Source of the DNA: Lachnospiraceae bacterium UBA7086
GTDB lineage: Bacteria; Bacillota; Clostridia; Lachnospirales; Lachnospiraceae
DNA length: 39,581 nucleotides
Assembly (NCBI GenBank): GCA_002492525.1
Contig: DKZA01000009.1
Span: 1 to 39,581, forward strand
Direction of reading: 5' to 3'
Shown here: positions 1-8,482 of the stretch, piece after piece
How the letters are laid out: each line of letters begins with the position of its first letter
Position numbering within the stretch: the stretch's first letter is position 1
Translations under genes and position numbers: made by a program
The notes under the pieces: model-generated
What the model saw: the letters and a program-made list of their open reading frames with translations, nothing else
What the model was told of the DNA's origin: nothing
Databases searched by the model: none

Positions 1-19
1 TCCGGAGAGGGCTAACCGC

Positions 20-118
20 CTACCATCTTGGCAATCCCAAAGAAATACTACCATATTTCGGCAGGAAGTTCAATCTGATTTCCCCATATTCTGTGAAAAT
101 CCCGATAATTTCTTTCAT
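20..118 (-). CDS. possible 32-residue ORF or gene fragment
   Basis: A short minus-strand frame starts at an ATG at 118 with a weak GGCGGG upstream and stops at 20. It lies downstream of the terminator that ends the von Willebrand lipoprotein gene. The product would be mildly hydrophobic with several Gly and aromatic residues and has no recognised domain. It may be a real small protein, the fragment of a gene reaching past the window edge, or chance. Nothing else is seen in the first 147 bases. Confidence 0.15.
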   Translation of the reverse strand: MKEIIGIFTEYGEIRLNFLPKYGSISLGLPRW

Positions 119-147
119 AAAATCCCGCCATAAGCATTTAAAATGCA

Positions 148-170
148 AGGGGGAACTTTATTCCCCCTTG
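148..170 (-). terminator. intrinsic terminator of the vWA lipoprotein gene
   Basis: Perfect 9-bp arms (AAGGGGGAA / TTCCCCCTT) around a 5-base loop lie 22 bases after the stop codon of the lipoprotein gene. On the minus strand a T-containing stretch follows. A second small palindrome (GCATTTAAAATGC) is directly adjacent. Confidence 0.7.
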
Positions 171-191
171 ACCGCTTCACAGACCACCATT

Positions 192-2030
192 TTATTCTGC
201 TTCTTTTACCAATTCAAAGAACTCTTCCTTATACTCATCATTCAGATCTATACTCCTGAGCGCTTTTTTCACACTCCCAACCGAAGCGTCTTCCGGAAAT
301 TCGCTATGGGATGCAAGCAGTCCAAACTCCGCCACTGCCGCCGCAAAGACAAAATCATCCGTCGGCTCTTCCTCATAGCTGTCATATCCTACCGCATATT
401 CCAGCAGGTTGCTTTTCTCTTCCGCCGGTTTCTTATAGCGGATGTTGATTGTCAGCCACTCTTTATACTTATTGTCTGACGAAGGCTCCAGGGTTGTCTC
501 CCCAGATGTTTCACTTAATCTTTTCTTATATTCACTGCTGTATTTCAGGTCCTCAATCTCTCCTTTGGTCATCCCTTGATCCAGGGGCTGCCTTAAGATA
601 ATCTCATAGAGTGCAGTCACGCTGTGTCCGGCTCCAATCTCTCCGGCATCCTTGGTATCGTCGTTAAAGTCTTCCCGGGCCAGGGCTCTGTTCTCATACC
701 CAATCAGACGGTACCCTTCCACGATTTCCGGGTTAAATTCTACCTGGAACTTTACATCTTTACAAATAGTAAGCAATGTGGCGGACATTTCCTCCACCAA
801 TACTTTATTAGCCTCCCGCAGACAGTCTATATAAGCATAATTGCCATTGCCTTTATCCGCCAAGGTCTCCATCTTATTATCCTTGATGTTACCTGTTCCA
901 AATCCCAGTACTGACAGGAAAATGCCGGACTCTTTCTTTTCTGTGATCAGTTCTTCCAGCTCTTCTTCACTGGTCATCCCGATATTTAAATCGCCGTCCG
1001 TTGCCAGAATAATCCGGTTATTTCCTCCCTTGATAAAGTTCTCTTCTGCCAAATCATAAGCCGTCTCAATGCCTTTGCTTCCATAGGTTCCGCCGCCTGC
1101 TTCCAGACTGTTCAGTGCCTTCTTGATCTTCCTCGTCTCATCGCCATGGGCGCCCTCCAACACAACTCTGTCTTCCGACGCATAGGTGACAATGGATATC
1201 CTGTCTTTTTCCGTAAGATTTTCTGCCAACAGGCCGAAAGATTCCTGCAAAAGAGGCAGCTTATCATCCGAATACATGGAACCTGATACATCTAACAAAA
1301 ATACCAGATTCGATGCGGGAGCGTGGGAATAGTCAATGTCCTGCGTCTTTAAACCAATCATGAGAAGCTCTGCCTCGTCATTCCACGGGCAGCGCCCTAT
1401 CTGCGTTGTCACGCCAAAAGGATCCGTTCCTACAGGATCGTTATAATCATAAGAGAAGTAATTGATCATCTCCTCTATCCTGACAGCGCCTTCCGGCAGG
1501 CTTTCCAGATCATAACCTTCGGTGATCAGCCGCCGCAGATTGCTGTAGGAAGCCGTATCCACATCCGCCGCAAAAGTAGAAAGCGGCTCTGCCATCACAG
1601 AAGAAAATCCTTTCTCTTCCCACTCACTGTATTCTTCCCCGGCGTTATCCGGCCTTTCTTCATCAAATTCATAACAGGAGCCCAGATAACTGTCAGACAG
1701 CTCTCCTTTTGTGGCCGCGCCATCCCGGCTGTTTTCCTTTACCCACTCATCTGTCATCACGGTGCTGTTATATTCGTCCGCCGCCTCCGCTTCTGCGACG
1801 GCTCCCGCGCTTTCCTCTGCGGCAGGTGCTTCTGCAACGCCGTCCGCCGCAGGTGCTTCATATGTATCCTGTGCCGGCAGCGCTCCCGCCGGTTCCTGCA
1901 CCCCTGCCTCATATCCGCCATTGTCTGCCGGTGCCTCGGCGGCACTGTCATTCTGTGCGCTGCCGCACCCTGTCAACAGCATAACACCAATCATACCAAA
2001 CACTGTTATCTGCTTTACACACTTTTTCAT
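192..2030 (-). CDS. YfbK-type von Willebrand factor A domain lipoprotein
   Basis: Likely a surface lipoprotein. The signal peptide ends in a lipobox LTGC with the lipidated Cys at residue 22. Residues about 25-90 are an Ala/Pro/Glu-rich linker. Residues about 145-200 match the vWA N-terminal region of YfbK-like proteins (PLSTFAADVDTASYSN). The vWA domain follows, with an intact MIDAS motif DVSGSMYSD (D247, S249, S251), so metal-dependent binding of a protein or other ligand is expected. The C-terminal part fits the DUF3520 domain of the same family. At 612 residues it is a normal length. The gene stands alone with its own terminator. Its promoter copies that of the ECF sigma operon near 9.9 kb, which suggests it is a target of that sigma factor. 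The ligand is unknown. The Ala/Glu-rich linker resembles the one in the anti-sigma factor at 8483-9325, which is consistent with a shared envelope role. Confidence 0.9.
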   Translation of the reverse strand: MKKCVKQITVFGMIGVMLLTGCGSAQNDSAAEAPADNGGYEAGVQEPAGALPAQDTYEAPAADGVAEAPAAEESAGAVAEAEAADEYNSTVMTDEWVKENSRDGAATKGELSDSYLGSCYEFDEERPDNAGEEYSEWEEKGFSSVMAEPLSTFAADVDTASYSNLRRLITEGYDLESLPEGAVRIEEMINYFSYDYNDPVGTDPFGVTTQIGRCPWNDEAELLMIGLKTQDIDYSHAPASNLVFLLDVSGSMYSDDKLPLLQESFGLLAENLTEKDRISIVTYASEDRVVLEGAHGDETRKIKKALNSLEAGGGTYGSKGIETAYDLAEENFIKGGNNRIILATDGDLNIGMTSEEELEELITEKKESGIFLSVLGFGTGNIKDNKMETLADKGNGNYAYIDCLREANKVLVEEMSATLLTICKDVKFQVEFNPEIVEGYRLIGYENRALAREDFNDDTKDAGEIGAGHSVTALYEIILRQPLDQGMTKGEIEDLKYSSEYKKRLSETSGETTLEPSSDNKYKEWLTINIRYKKPAEEKSNLLEYAVGYDSYEEEPTDDFVFAAAVAEFGLLASHSEFPEDASVGSVKKALRSIDLNDEYKEEFFELVKEAE

Positions 2031-2090
2031 CCCTCTTCCTCCATTCTGAAACAGTTTATTTAGACGATGTCTTTTGTGACCTCTCTATCT

Positions 2091-2121
2091 TTAATACCTT
2101 TCAGAATGGAAAAAGGTTGCA
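2091..2121 (-). promoter_or_regulatory. ECF-type promoter of the vWA lipoprotein gene
   Basis: On the minus strand the sequence reads TGCAACCTTTT, six variable bases, then CTGAAAGGTATTAA. This can be parsed as a -35 GCAACC, a 16-base spacer and a -10 GGTATT. It matches the element upstream of the ECF sigma gene at 9919-9949 at every base outside the six-base variable segment. It lies about 60 bases before the ATG. Known ECF promoters commonly have an AAC-containing -35 and a 16-17 base spacer. Recognition by this specific sigma factor is inferred. Confidence 0.75.
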
Positions 2122-2135
2122 AAAAAAATTATTTA

Positions 2136-2492
2136 TTACGCATCTTTTTTATTCTTTATCATTGCAACAACAGCAAAAACTGCATTAATCAGGCACCAGA
2201 ACGCCCATATAACAAGGTCGCTGTAATTACCATATCCCACAAATCCCATAAGAGCCGCTAATCCAAACAAAATAATAAGAGCAATATTACCGCCCTTTCC
2301 CTGTGATTTTCTGGTAGCCACCGAAACAATCCCGCCTGTCAGCATCAATATTGCAACTATAATTCCTACAGAACCCGACGTTCCGCCATTATCCTCCAGC
2401 GTGTTTAACATCCCCGCTGCACAGGATTGAAAAGCTACCAATACAAATAAAATCATTGACAAAATTCCCGATACCAGTTTCCATGTTTTCAT
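2136..2492 (-). CDS. small multi-pass membrane protein
   Basis: A 118-residue protein of unknown function. The start at 2492 is chosen because GGAGG lies 6 bases upstream; an upstream in-frame ATG at 2543 has no such site. Four hydrophobic segments are visible (about residues 5-27, 42-60, 70-86 and 90-110), with a short polar tail ending in KNKKDA. No catalytic motif is seen. It sits between the vWA gene's promoter and the helical protein at 2629-3084, all on the minus strand. Its codons are more AT-rich than those of the lipoprotein gene downstream. It resembles small DUF-type membrane proteins of clostridia, but no family is claimed. Confidence 0.65.
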   Translation of the reverse strand: MKTWKLVSGILSMILFVLVAFQSCAAGMLNTLEDNGGTSGSVGIIVAILMLTGGIVSVATRKSQGKGGNIALIILFGLAALMGFVGYGNYSDLVIWAFWCLINAVFAVVAMIKNKKDA

Positions 2493-2628
2493 ATTTGACC
2501 TCCATTTGTCTGCAACTTGTAAATTTGTGATTAAAACTTTCATGTAAAAGATTTATCTTTCGCTCTTTCTCCTAGTTTCTTTTCATCCGGCCCCCTCCTT
2601 TAAGTGTAATTTAAATTTGCGCATCCGC

Positions 2629-3084
2629 CTAATTCTGTATGCCGCTTGTCTTCAATGTTTTCATACCATGCGCCTTTAGTATTTCGTTGACTTCAATGAT
2701 ATCCCCCGGACGTTCATTGAAAATAATCATCAACAGAGCGTCCCTTGGCAGTTTCGCATACAGCTCCGGCATTTCATACTTCCTCAGCGCACACTGCGTC
2801 TGCGTCAAAGACATCTCAGCAGCATAACATATCCGCAGAATAACATCCCTTTGTCTTGTTCTTTTTTCTCCGGACAAAAGCTTGTAACCATACCTTTCCG
2901 GAACATCCGCCCGCAAAAAAACAAGCTGCTGCGTAAGATTATTTTCATTAAAAATATTTTTCATATATACACCAAACGCCTCGTCAGCCGAACTTTCTAT
3001 ATTTTCCTTATAAAAAGTGTCAAAATTCTTTATATGTGTGCTTTGCAGAACTTTTTCCAATTCATCTGTATTTTTCTCTCCCAT
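2629..3084 (-). CDS. helical protein divergent from a Ser/Thr kinase
   Basis: About 151 residues; start at 3084 (ATG with GGGAGA upstream), not the longer 216-residue frame, which would run through the divergent promoter. The protein is mainly alpha-helical and soluble. The segment around residues 75-110 (GEKRTRQRDVILRICYAAEM and on) reads like a helix-turn-helix region, and the last third is a further helical domain. It is transcribed away from the kinase at 3139, with only 54 bases between the two starts. That layout suggests shared control or a functional pair: the kinase may phosphorylate this protein, or this protein may regulate the kinase gene. I recall similar small proteins beside kinases in Lachnospiraceae, but no characterised function. 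A DNA-binding role is inference. Confidence 0.6.
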   Translation of the reverse strand: MGEKNTDELEKVLQSTHIKNFDTFYKENIESSADEAFGVYMKNIFNENNLTQQLVFLRADVPERYGYKLLSGEKRTRQRDVILRICYAAEMSLTQTQCALRKYEMPELYAKLPRDALLMIIFNERPGDIIEVNEILKAHGMKTLKTSGIQN

Positions 3085-3138
3085 ATGTTTCTCCCATTTG
3101 ATATAATGTAATAACAAACCAATGAAAGGATTGATAGC
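3085..3138. promoter_or_regulatory. divergent promoter region
   Basis: The 54 bases between the two divergent starts contain TATAAT at 3102-3107 on the plus strand, a good -10 for the kinase gene, though no strong -35 is seen 17 bases before it. The kinase ATG follows an AAAGGA ribosome site. The space is so short that the two promoters must overlap each other's leaders. Confidence 0.45.
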
Positions 3139-4209
3139 ATGGATTATGCCGGCCGCCTTGAAATTTCTTACTATAATACCATTGCAACTATAAACAGTGC
3201 GCATAAAATATATTTGGTTCAGCACCGGGAAACCGGAAAAATATACATCAAAAAAATATTGGATGTATACAATCCCCATATATACAAATACTTAATGGAA
3301 CACCATATAACCGGCATCCCTAAATTATATAACGTATATGAAGAAAACGGACAACTCATACTGATTGAAGAATTTATTTCCGGCATATCGCTACAGGAAA
3401 TGATTGATGAGCAGACACTCACACTTAACCTGATTATCCAGTTTATGAGCGAACTGTGCAACATTCTGGAGAACTTGCATTTTCTCAACCCTCCTATCAT
3501 TCACAGAGACATTAAGCCTTCAAACATTATCATTACACCCTGCAATCATACTGTCTTAATTGACTTTAACGCCGCAAAACGTTCAACTGACACAGCTGAC
3601 CGTGATACTATACTTCTTGGAACAAAAGGCTATGCTGCCCCTGAACAGTATGGCTTTGGTTCCTCTACTCCCCAGACCGATATTTATGCGTTGGGTATTT
3701 TATTAAAAGAACTTTCCCATGCCCTGCCTGTCCCGACAAATGTATTTGATACCGCCATCAGCAAATGTACCGAAATGAATCCGTCTGACAGGATGAAAAC
3801 TGTACAGGAGCTAAAAACCGAAATTGAAAAACTGCGGGACTGCAATAATGCTGACCACAATGTGGTGAGCACACCGCAGCGAAATTTTGCCCCACCCGGT
3901 TTCAGAACCAAAACTCCTTGGAAAATGCTGACTGCATCTGTTGGATATTTATTTATCTTCTGGATGTGTCTAACAATGGAAATAAAAGATGTAACAACAG
4001 TTTTTCACCTTTGGCTGGAGAGGATTACTCTTTTATTGATATTTCTTTCTTTTATCTTTTGCTGTTTTAACTACTGTAATATACAACGGTTCATTCCCTT
4101 ATGTACGGATAAACACAGGCTTATTCGTTGGTTTGGTGTGCTGATTTTAAATTTTGCAATATTTCTTTTGCTGTTTCTTGCAATGCTTCTGCTGGAATCC
4201 ATCTTTTGA
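3139..4209 (+). CDS. membrane-anchored Ser/Thr protein kinase with DFN motif
   Basis: A Hanks-type kinase of 356 residues. The catalytic domain spans about 10-235. It has a VAIK-like Lys at 38 or 39 (IYIKKI), the catalytic loop HRDIKPSN with D124, the Mg-binding motif as DFN (D142-N144) in place of DFG, and the APE motif at 167-169 in GYAAPEQY. The glycine-rich loop is degenerate: no GxGxxG is present near residues 12-20. Three hydrophobic segments close the protein (about 262-280, 290-313 and 331-355), so the kinase domain should face the cytoplasm. There is no PASTA domain, so it is not a PrkC orthologue. The key catalytic residues are kept, so activity is plausible despite the weak nucleotide loop. 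The likely partner is the divergent helical protein at 2629-3084. Confidence 0.85.
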   Translation: MDYAGRLEISYYNTIATINSAHKIYLVQHRETGKIYIKKILDVYNPHIYKYLMEHHITGIPKLYNVYEENGQLILIEEFISGISLQEMIDEQTLTLNLIIQFMSELCNILENLHFLNPPIIHRDIKPSNIIITPCNHTVLIDFNAAKRSTDTADRDTILLGTKGYAAPEQYGFGSSTPQTDIYALGILLKELSHALPVPTNVFDTAISKCTEMNPSDRMKTVQELKTEIEKLRDCNNADHNVVSTPQRNFAPPGFRTKTPWKMLTASVGYLFIFWMCLTMEIKDVTTVFHLWLERITLLLIFLSFIFCCFNYCNIQRFIPLCTDKHRLIRWFGVLILNFAIFLLLFLAMLLLESIF

Positions 4210-4248
4210 CTTCTATTTTTTTAGTTTAGCACATCTTTTCCCTTTTTG

Positions 4249-4269
4249 TTGCCACCGTAACGGTGGCAA
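4249..4269. repeat. perfect inverted repeat after the kinase gene
   Basis: Ten-base arms TTGCCACCGT / ACGGTGGCAA surround a single central base, followed on the plus strand by a T-rich but broken stretch. It lies 40 bases after the kinase stop. It could be a weak terminator or a protein-binding palindrome. Confidence 0.5.
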
Positions 4270-4328
4270 TTTCATTTTAATTATGTCAGTTTAGCGTATC
4301 CGGCAGTCCGGAAGAAATAAAAGACATT

Positions 4329-4368
4329 AAAAAAGCAACCTCCCTGACCAAAGTTAGGTTGCTTTTTT
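4329..4368. terminator. bidirectional intrinsic terminator
   Basis: Arms AAAAAAGCAACCT and AGGTTGCTTTTTT enclose a 14-base loop, with A-tract and T-tract on either side. It lies between the converging ends of the kinase (plus) and the DUF4428/SHOCT gene (minus), so it can stop both transcripts. Confidence 0.85.
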
Positions 4369-4386
4369 GATTCGCTTTACGCTTCC

Positions 4387-5337
4387 TTAAATACCGAGAA
4401 GCTGACGTTTCTTAGCCGCAAACTCCTCTTCCGTGATTAACCCATCGTCCAGCAGTCCCTTGTACTTTTGAATCTCCTCTGCCAGATCCGTGACAGACTT
4501 AGGCTGCGTGTCGATAGCGTCATCTGCGGGCGTAGAAAGAAGGATATGGTTCTCCGGCGCATCCGGATCGATCACACCCATGAGATTGATAGCCAAGGCG
4601 TGCAAAAGCTCCAGCTTCTTTTCATACTTGCGGATAAAATCCTGAATACTGGGCGTAATAATCCCCCAGTCGGGAGCGTTATCTTCCATGGTGCGCACAC
4701 CGCCCCAATAGGGATGATCCAATGTCAACTCCACATAAAATTTACTGATGGGAGGACTGACATCAAAACTCGGCTTACTGACATAGCGCATAGGGGAACT
4801 GCTCTTGACGTTTCCGCGCTCCTCCATCTCCTTGATCATCTCGTTCATCCGCTCTGCCTGCTGGTATTGCTCCATCTGCGCGTTATATTGATCCAACAGG
4901 GGCTGTGCCGCCTGAGCCTGAGCGATAGTATCCGTCTCATACCACTTCAGACCCTCCGGGGTACTCTCAAACAAAACCTTGCTGTCCTCTAAAATTCGGA
5001 ACGCTTTAAGGCAGGATGGTTCCATAACCAGAGAATCCCTTTTGTCCCGAATACGAAACAGCCGTTGTTCCACGTCAATTTGGATAAGATCGTTCCACGC
5101 AAGGCAGTTATATTTGAAAGTAGCGTTAAAAGTGTCCCGCAGAGCCTTGTTTTCATCATAAAACGCGAGATACTGCCGGGCGTCCTCCAGTGACAGATTG
5201 GCGGTTCCGTCAGGCAGGTCCATCTTATCCTTGCAGTCCCCACAGATGGGTACTCCCTCTATGGTGGTGGCGAGCAGCCGGGGTGTCGGGCCGCCACAGA
5301 AGGGGCAGGGGTTTTTCTTGCTGGTAAATAATCCCAT
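4387..5337 (-). CDS. DUF4428 zinc-ribbon / SHOCT-domain protein
   Basis: A 316-residue cytoplasmic protein of unknown function. The N-terminus has a treble-clef-like zinc site with C11-x2-C14 and C32-x2-C35, matching DUF4428. The middle part (about 70-270) is a mixed domain with a Gln/Glu-rich helix near 145-175. The last 34 residues are a SHOCT domain (LLDDGLITEEEFAAKKRQLL), a short helical oligomerisation module usually found at the end of otherwise unrelated proteins. The start has AGGAGG 8 bases upstream. No transmembrane segment is seen. It follows the sigma-linked operon with a 171-base gap and probably has its own promoter. Its base composition is less AT-rich than that of the genes just upstream. 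Confidence 0.8.
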   Translation of the reverse strand: MGLFTSKKNPCPFCGGPTPRLLATTIEGVPICGDCKDKMDLPDGTANLSLEDARQYLAFYDENKALRDTFNATFKYNCLAWNDLIQIDVEQRLFRIRDKRDSLVMEPSCLKAFRILEDSKVLFESTPEGLKWYETDTIAQAQAAQPLLDQYNAQMEQYQQAERMNEMIKEMEERGNVKSSSPMRYVSKPSFDVSPPISKFYVELTLDHPYWGGVRTMEDNAPDWGIITPSIQDFIRKYEKKLELLHALAINLMGVIDPDAPENHILLSTPADDAIDTQPKSVTDLAEEIQKYKGLLDDGLITEEEFAAKKRQLLGI

Positions 5338-5508
5338 ATCTCATTCCTCCTATTTTTCAGAATACAACCGTATAAGATTGCAATTTTACTATAACCAATG
5401 CCTGCTCAAAAAGAAGGAATGACGCATCAATCGCACCAAAAATGTCTTGAATCGACATACGCTTTAAAATGGAAGACATCTTCGGGTCAGCAAAGTACAG
5501 ACTGTTTT

Positions 5509-5760
5509 TTAATCAAAAACACTTCTTTTCATAAAATCCCTCTCAAACCAATTTGCAAAATTTGCAGACGACTTTTTCTTTTCAATATAGCTACGGACAG
5601 ATTTTACATATAAATCGTATTCTTCTTTCTGCCGCTCTTTGATCGCATCATGAATACGATACATAATATCTGAGCATGTTTCACATACCTCTCCTCCCTC
5701 ACCAAGATTCTCAAAAGATTCAAATAATTTCTTCTTTCTCCCACAACATGCACACTTCAT
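5509..5760 (-). CDS. CxxC miniprotein ending the sigma-linked operon
   Basis: An 83-residue protein. The start at 5760 is one base after the TAA of the upstream gene, with GGAGG about 12 bases before it, which suggests translational coupling. Two CxxC pairs (C3/C6 and C26/C29) near the N-terminus would form a small zinc site, followed by a charged helix (about 30-70). No enzyme motif is visible. It was probably transcribed with the 635-residue protein and may act as its small partner. Function unknown. Confidence 0.7.
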   Translation of the reverse strand: MKCACCGRKKKLFESFENLGEGGEVCETCSDIMYRIHDAIKERQKEEYDLYVKSVRSYIEKKKSSANFANWFERDFMKRSVFD

Positions 5761-5761
5761 C

Positions 5762-7669
5762 TTATCCCGCCACCTCCATAACATTTGCATAAATCTCATC
5801 ATACGCAAAGGCCGCCTCTTCATTCTCTTTCGAGATATATGCCCTGTCACTAACTGCCTTTTCCACATAGGGTTCAAGAAATTTTTGAATATCAAAATAC
5901 TGGTGCTCTAAAGTCCTAATCTCATACTGGAACTTTCCTATCTTTCTGCTGTCTTTGTCCAGTTCCTCCACAAGCTTATCAATTTCTTCCTCGCTCATAA
6001 AATAATCAATTATCATATTTACCATTACCGCATTAAATAGTCTTGCTGAAATGATACAATCGTCTTCCTTAAACAGGTTAGCAATCTTATTAACGGCAAA
6101 ACCAGATATCATACCACCACCAGCGCCCGCTACGAACCCTATTAAAGAACCCACTTTTTTATTCACTTTCTTACCGATTTCTTCTCCAACAGCACCCACT
6201 GCCATACCCGCTCCGTAAACTGCTGCCGTACTTCCTAAAAATGCTGCTGCTGCCGAAATCATATTTTTAGTATATTGTGCGCCACTGATTTTTCCCACCG
6301 CAACACGATAGGTATCAGGTATAGAAAAAACAACAAAAGTTATGCCTTCAACAATTACATTTCCCCGCAATGCTTTTGCCAGACTTTTATTAGCGGCGTT
6401 CCCATATATTTTCTTCTGCCCTAGTAAAACACGTCTTGCATTAACGAGCTTTTGTACCATCTTGGTTCCTAGCAGGGCAACAATTTTATCGGATACTGGG
6501 ATCATCGCTTTGCTTAAGCCGGTTCTCGCAATCTGATTGCTTAATATATTCGCTGCCAGCGCAGGACCAAAAACATTGATTGCCGTATCAATTGCCGCAT
6601 CCCTTGCCTTTTCAGAGTCATTTGTTTTCCAGAAAGTGAGGCCAAATGATACAAGGGAAGAAACCCCTGCCGCAAATGTACAATTAACCACTCCCGTTGC
6701 CGCATCAAAAGTAAGAGACTCAAATGTTCCTGCTTTCGCCAGATTCTTTGCCTGCGTATAAGTAAGCTTGCTTTTTCTCACCAGATCTTTTGCCATGTCC
6801 GGATCTGTAACGCCCGGTATCTGTCCATTGATGATTCTTTTGCGCATCGCCTCAATTGCTTTTTCATACTGGTCTGCCGGAACCTCAACCATCATTGGTT
6901 TCCCGGATTTAATATCAAAATATCGGTATTCCATCTGGCCTGTACTGGGATTTTTTTGAAAACACGCCCCGACACTTGAGCCGGCAGTTTTACAAAATTT
7001 GCATTGCACCGGACTTCCATTTACAATTTTATCCGGACCGTTCTTTGCATTATTTCTTCCAACAACAGTCACTTTCTCGCCGTCAAGTCTATCTAATATT
7101 GCACCCGTTTCTTCCGCATAAATTCCATGTCCCGAATTCGATTGGTCTTTCCCGTATGCAGCATTAAAAACTGTATTTTCCAGATTCAAAGATTCCATCT
7201 CACTAATAATAGTTCCATCAGCCAGGGCATTTAACAAATCTTCATCTGTTCTGAGTTTCTCTTCATATTTTTTAAAGAACCGAACCAAAGATTCATCCTG
7301 AAACACGGTAACTATCTGATTATCTTTCTTTACAACGTAGCCTCCTCCATCTTCTGTCTTTTCATATATGAAATCAGACGGATCAAAATGCTCCCACAAT
7401 ACAATCTGATAAGGAATATGGTATATTTTTTCCTTCTTCGTTTCATTCTTATTTTCTTCCTTATCATACCGCGGCGCCTTAGTCACAATTCCTTTGTTTG
7501 TTAATACAATCCCCGATGGATAACCGCCAAAAGAATTGATATCTGCCCACAGAATATCAAAATCATTCGGAACTGGAATATATTCGTAGATTTTCTTTTT
7601 ATTCGTGTCGGATAACTCCTCTGGAGACTCTGTCAATTCACTTAAGAGATTTATAATAAACTGATCCAT
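5762..7669 (-). CDS. large conserved protein with glycine-zipper hydrophobic helices
   Basis: A 635-residue protein of unknown function. The ATG at 7669 overlaps the previous gene's TGA by one base and has AGGAGG 7 bases upstream. The first 145 residues look like a beta-rich PH-like module. Residues about 180-300 carry a conserved-looking core (GHGIYAEE, NAKNGPDKIVNG, CKFCKTAGSSVGACF). The long C-terminal half is Ala/Gly-rich and hydrophobic, including glycine-zipper stretches such as GAGMAVGAVGEEIG and GSLIGFVAGAGGGMISGFAV. These resemble membrane-inserting or pore-lining helices. A charged coiled region ends the protein. I recall uncharacterised proteins with this CKTxG core in both Firmicutes and Enterobacteria, but I cannot name a family. 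There is no classical signal peptide. Membrane association, in stress protection or as an effector, is inference. Confidence 0.7.
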   Translation of the reverse strand: MDQFIINLLSELTESPEELSDTNKKKIYEYIPVPNDFDILWADINSFGGYPSGIVLTNKGIVTKAPRYDKEENKNETKKEKIYHIPYQIVLWEHFDPSDFIYEKTEDGGGYVVKKDNQIVTVFQDESLVRFFKKYEEKLRTDEDLLNALADGTIISEMESLNLENTVFNAAYGKDQSNSGHGIYAEETGAILDRLDGEKVTVVGRNNAKNGPDKIVNGSPVQCKFCKTAGSSVGACFQKNPSTGQMEYRYFDIKSGKPMMVEVPADQYEKAIEAMRKRIINGQIPGVTDPDMAKDLVRKSKLTYTQAKNLAKAGTFESLTFDAATGVVNCTFAAGVSSLVSFGLTFWKTNDSEKARDAAIDTAINVFGPALAANILSNQIARTGLSKAMIPVSDKIVALLGTKMVQKLVNARRVLLGQKKIYGNAANKSLAKALRGNVIVEGITFVVFSIPDTYRVAVGKISGAQYTKNMISAAAAFLGSTAAVYGAGMAVGAVGEEIGKKVNKKVGSLIGFVAGAGGGMISGFAVNKIANLFKEDDCIISARLFNAVMVNMIIDYFMSEEEIDKLVEELDKDSRKIGKFQYEIRTLEHQYFDIQKFLEPYVEKAVSDRAYISKENEEAAFAYDEIYANVMEVAG

Positions 7670-8457
7670 CAATATGCCTCCTGTATAATAAAATCATCCC
7701 ATTTTTCTTCAAAATCCGGCTCAAAATAGCTTCGTCTTTCCATTCCATTCATCCATCTTATTTCTTCCCGCACAATCGTTTCATCCAAAACGTCTATAAT
7801 ATCTTTCTCCTCCACATCAAGTTCAGCCAAAACTTTAACCGGCATTTTCAATATCTTTACAATACACTCCGCCGGCAATTCATAATCCTTCTCCATCGCC
7901 ACAAGCAGCCTGATCGTATCATTTTCACTTACAATAACCGCAGCTAAATACCCATTCCCAATATTTTCCTCCAACTCTTCCGCAAATATCTGTTCAAAAG
8001 AATCTAATGCCTTTTTTCTGTTGTTTTCTTTCCATACGCGATATTTTTTGAGATCCTTGTCAACTCCCAAATTCAAAATCAAAAGTACTACTGCCACATC
8101 GTCAATATATCCTATTACCGGTATTACATCCGGAATCAAATCAACCGGACTAAGCAGATAAATCAAAGCAGCAACCATTGAAATAATTGTTCCGACAGGA
8201 ATGTCGCGATATTCCTTTTTTACATAAGAATCAACCAACTCAACCATACAGATAATATCATCAATCATCCCTCCCAATACGGGGATCTTTTTGGCCTTTT
8301 TCATAAACGCTTCCATTTTGTCTTTGAATTTAGCCCACTGGTCCGCATCTTCAATGATAGCAGCAGCCTCATTATCGTTTGCATGTAATGCCGCATGCAA
8401 TTCTTCTTTTGAAAGGTCTGTTTTGTAATACTCTGTTTCTGTTAAATTATTACGCAT
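7669..8457 (-). CDS. DUF1232 (YkvA-like) membrane-associated protein
   Basis: 262 residues. The start at 8457 is chosen because AGAGG lies 9 bases upstream and this avoids overlap with the anti-sigma gene; an ATG at 8505 is possible but poorly spaced. Residues about 65-145 hold a DUF1232 domain with its signature SPVDLIPDVIPVIGYIDD and two hydrophobic helices. The C-terminal half is acidic and unassigned. DUF1232 proteins are small membrane proteins of unknown function, so the acidic extension is unusual. It lies 25 bases after the anti-sigma stop and overlaps the next gene by one base, placing it inside the sigma operon. Confidence 0.8.
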   Translation of the reverse strand: MRNNLTETEYYKTDLSKEELHAALHANDNEAAAIIEDADQWAKFKDKMEAFMKKAKKIPVLGGMIDDIICMVELVDSYVKKEYRDIPVGTIISMVAALIYLLSPVDLIPDVIPVIGYIDDVAVVLLILNLGVDKDLKKYRVWKENNRKKALDSFEQIFAEELEENIGNGYLAAVIVSENDTIRLLVAMEKDYELPAECIVKILKMPVKVLAELDVEEKDIIDVLDETIVREEIRWMNGMERRSYFEPDFEEKWDDFIIQEAY

Positions 8458-8482
8458 TGTTTTCATCCTCTTTTCCAATATC

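Noticed and set aside
1709..2049. Long plus-strand frames opposite the start of the vWA lipoprotein gene
   Set aside because: They mirror the Ala/Pro-rich linker of the real gene; no ribosome site and extreme Ser/Ala/Pro composition.
4329..4345. GCAACC on the plus strand, resembling the ECF -35 box
   Set aside because: It is one arm of the bidirectional terminator and no GGTATT follows at 16 bases.
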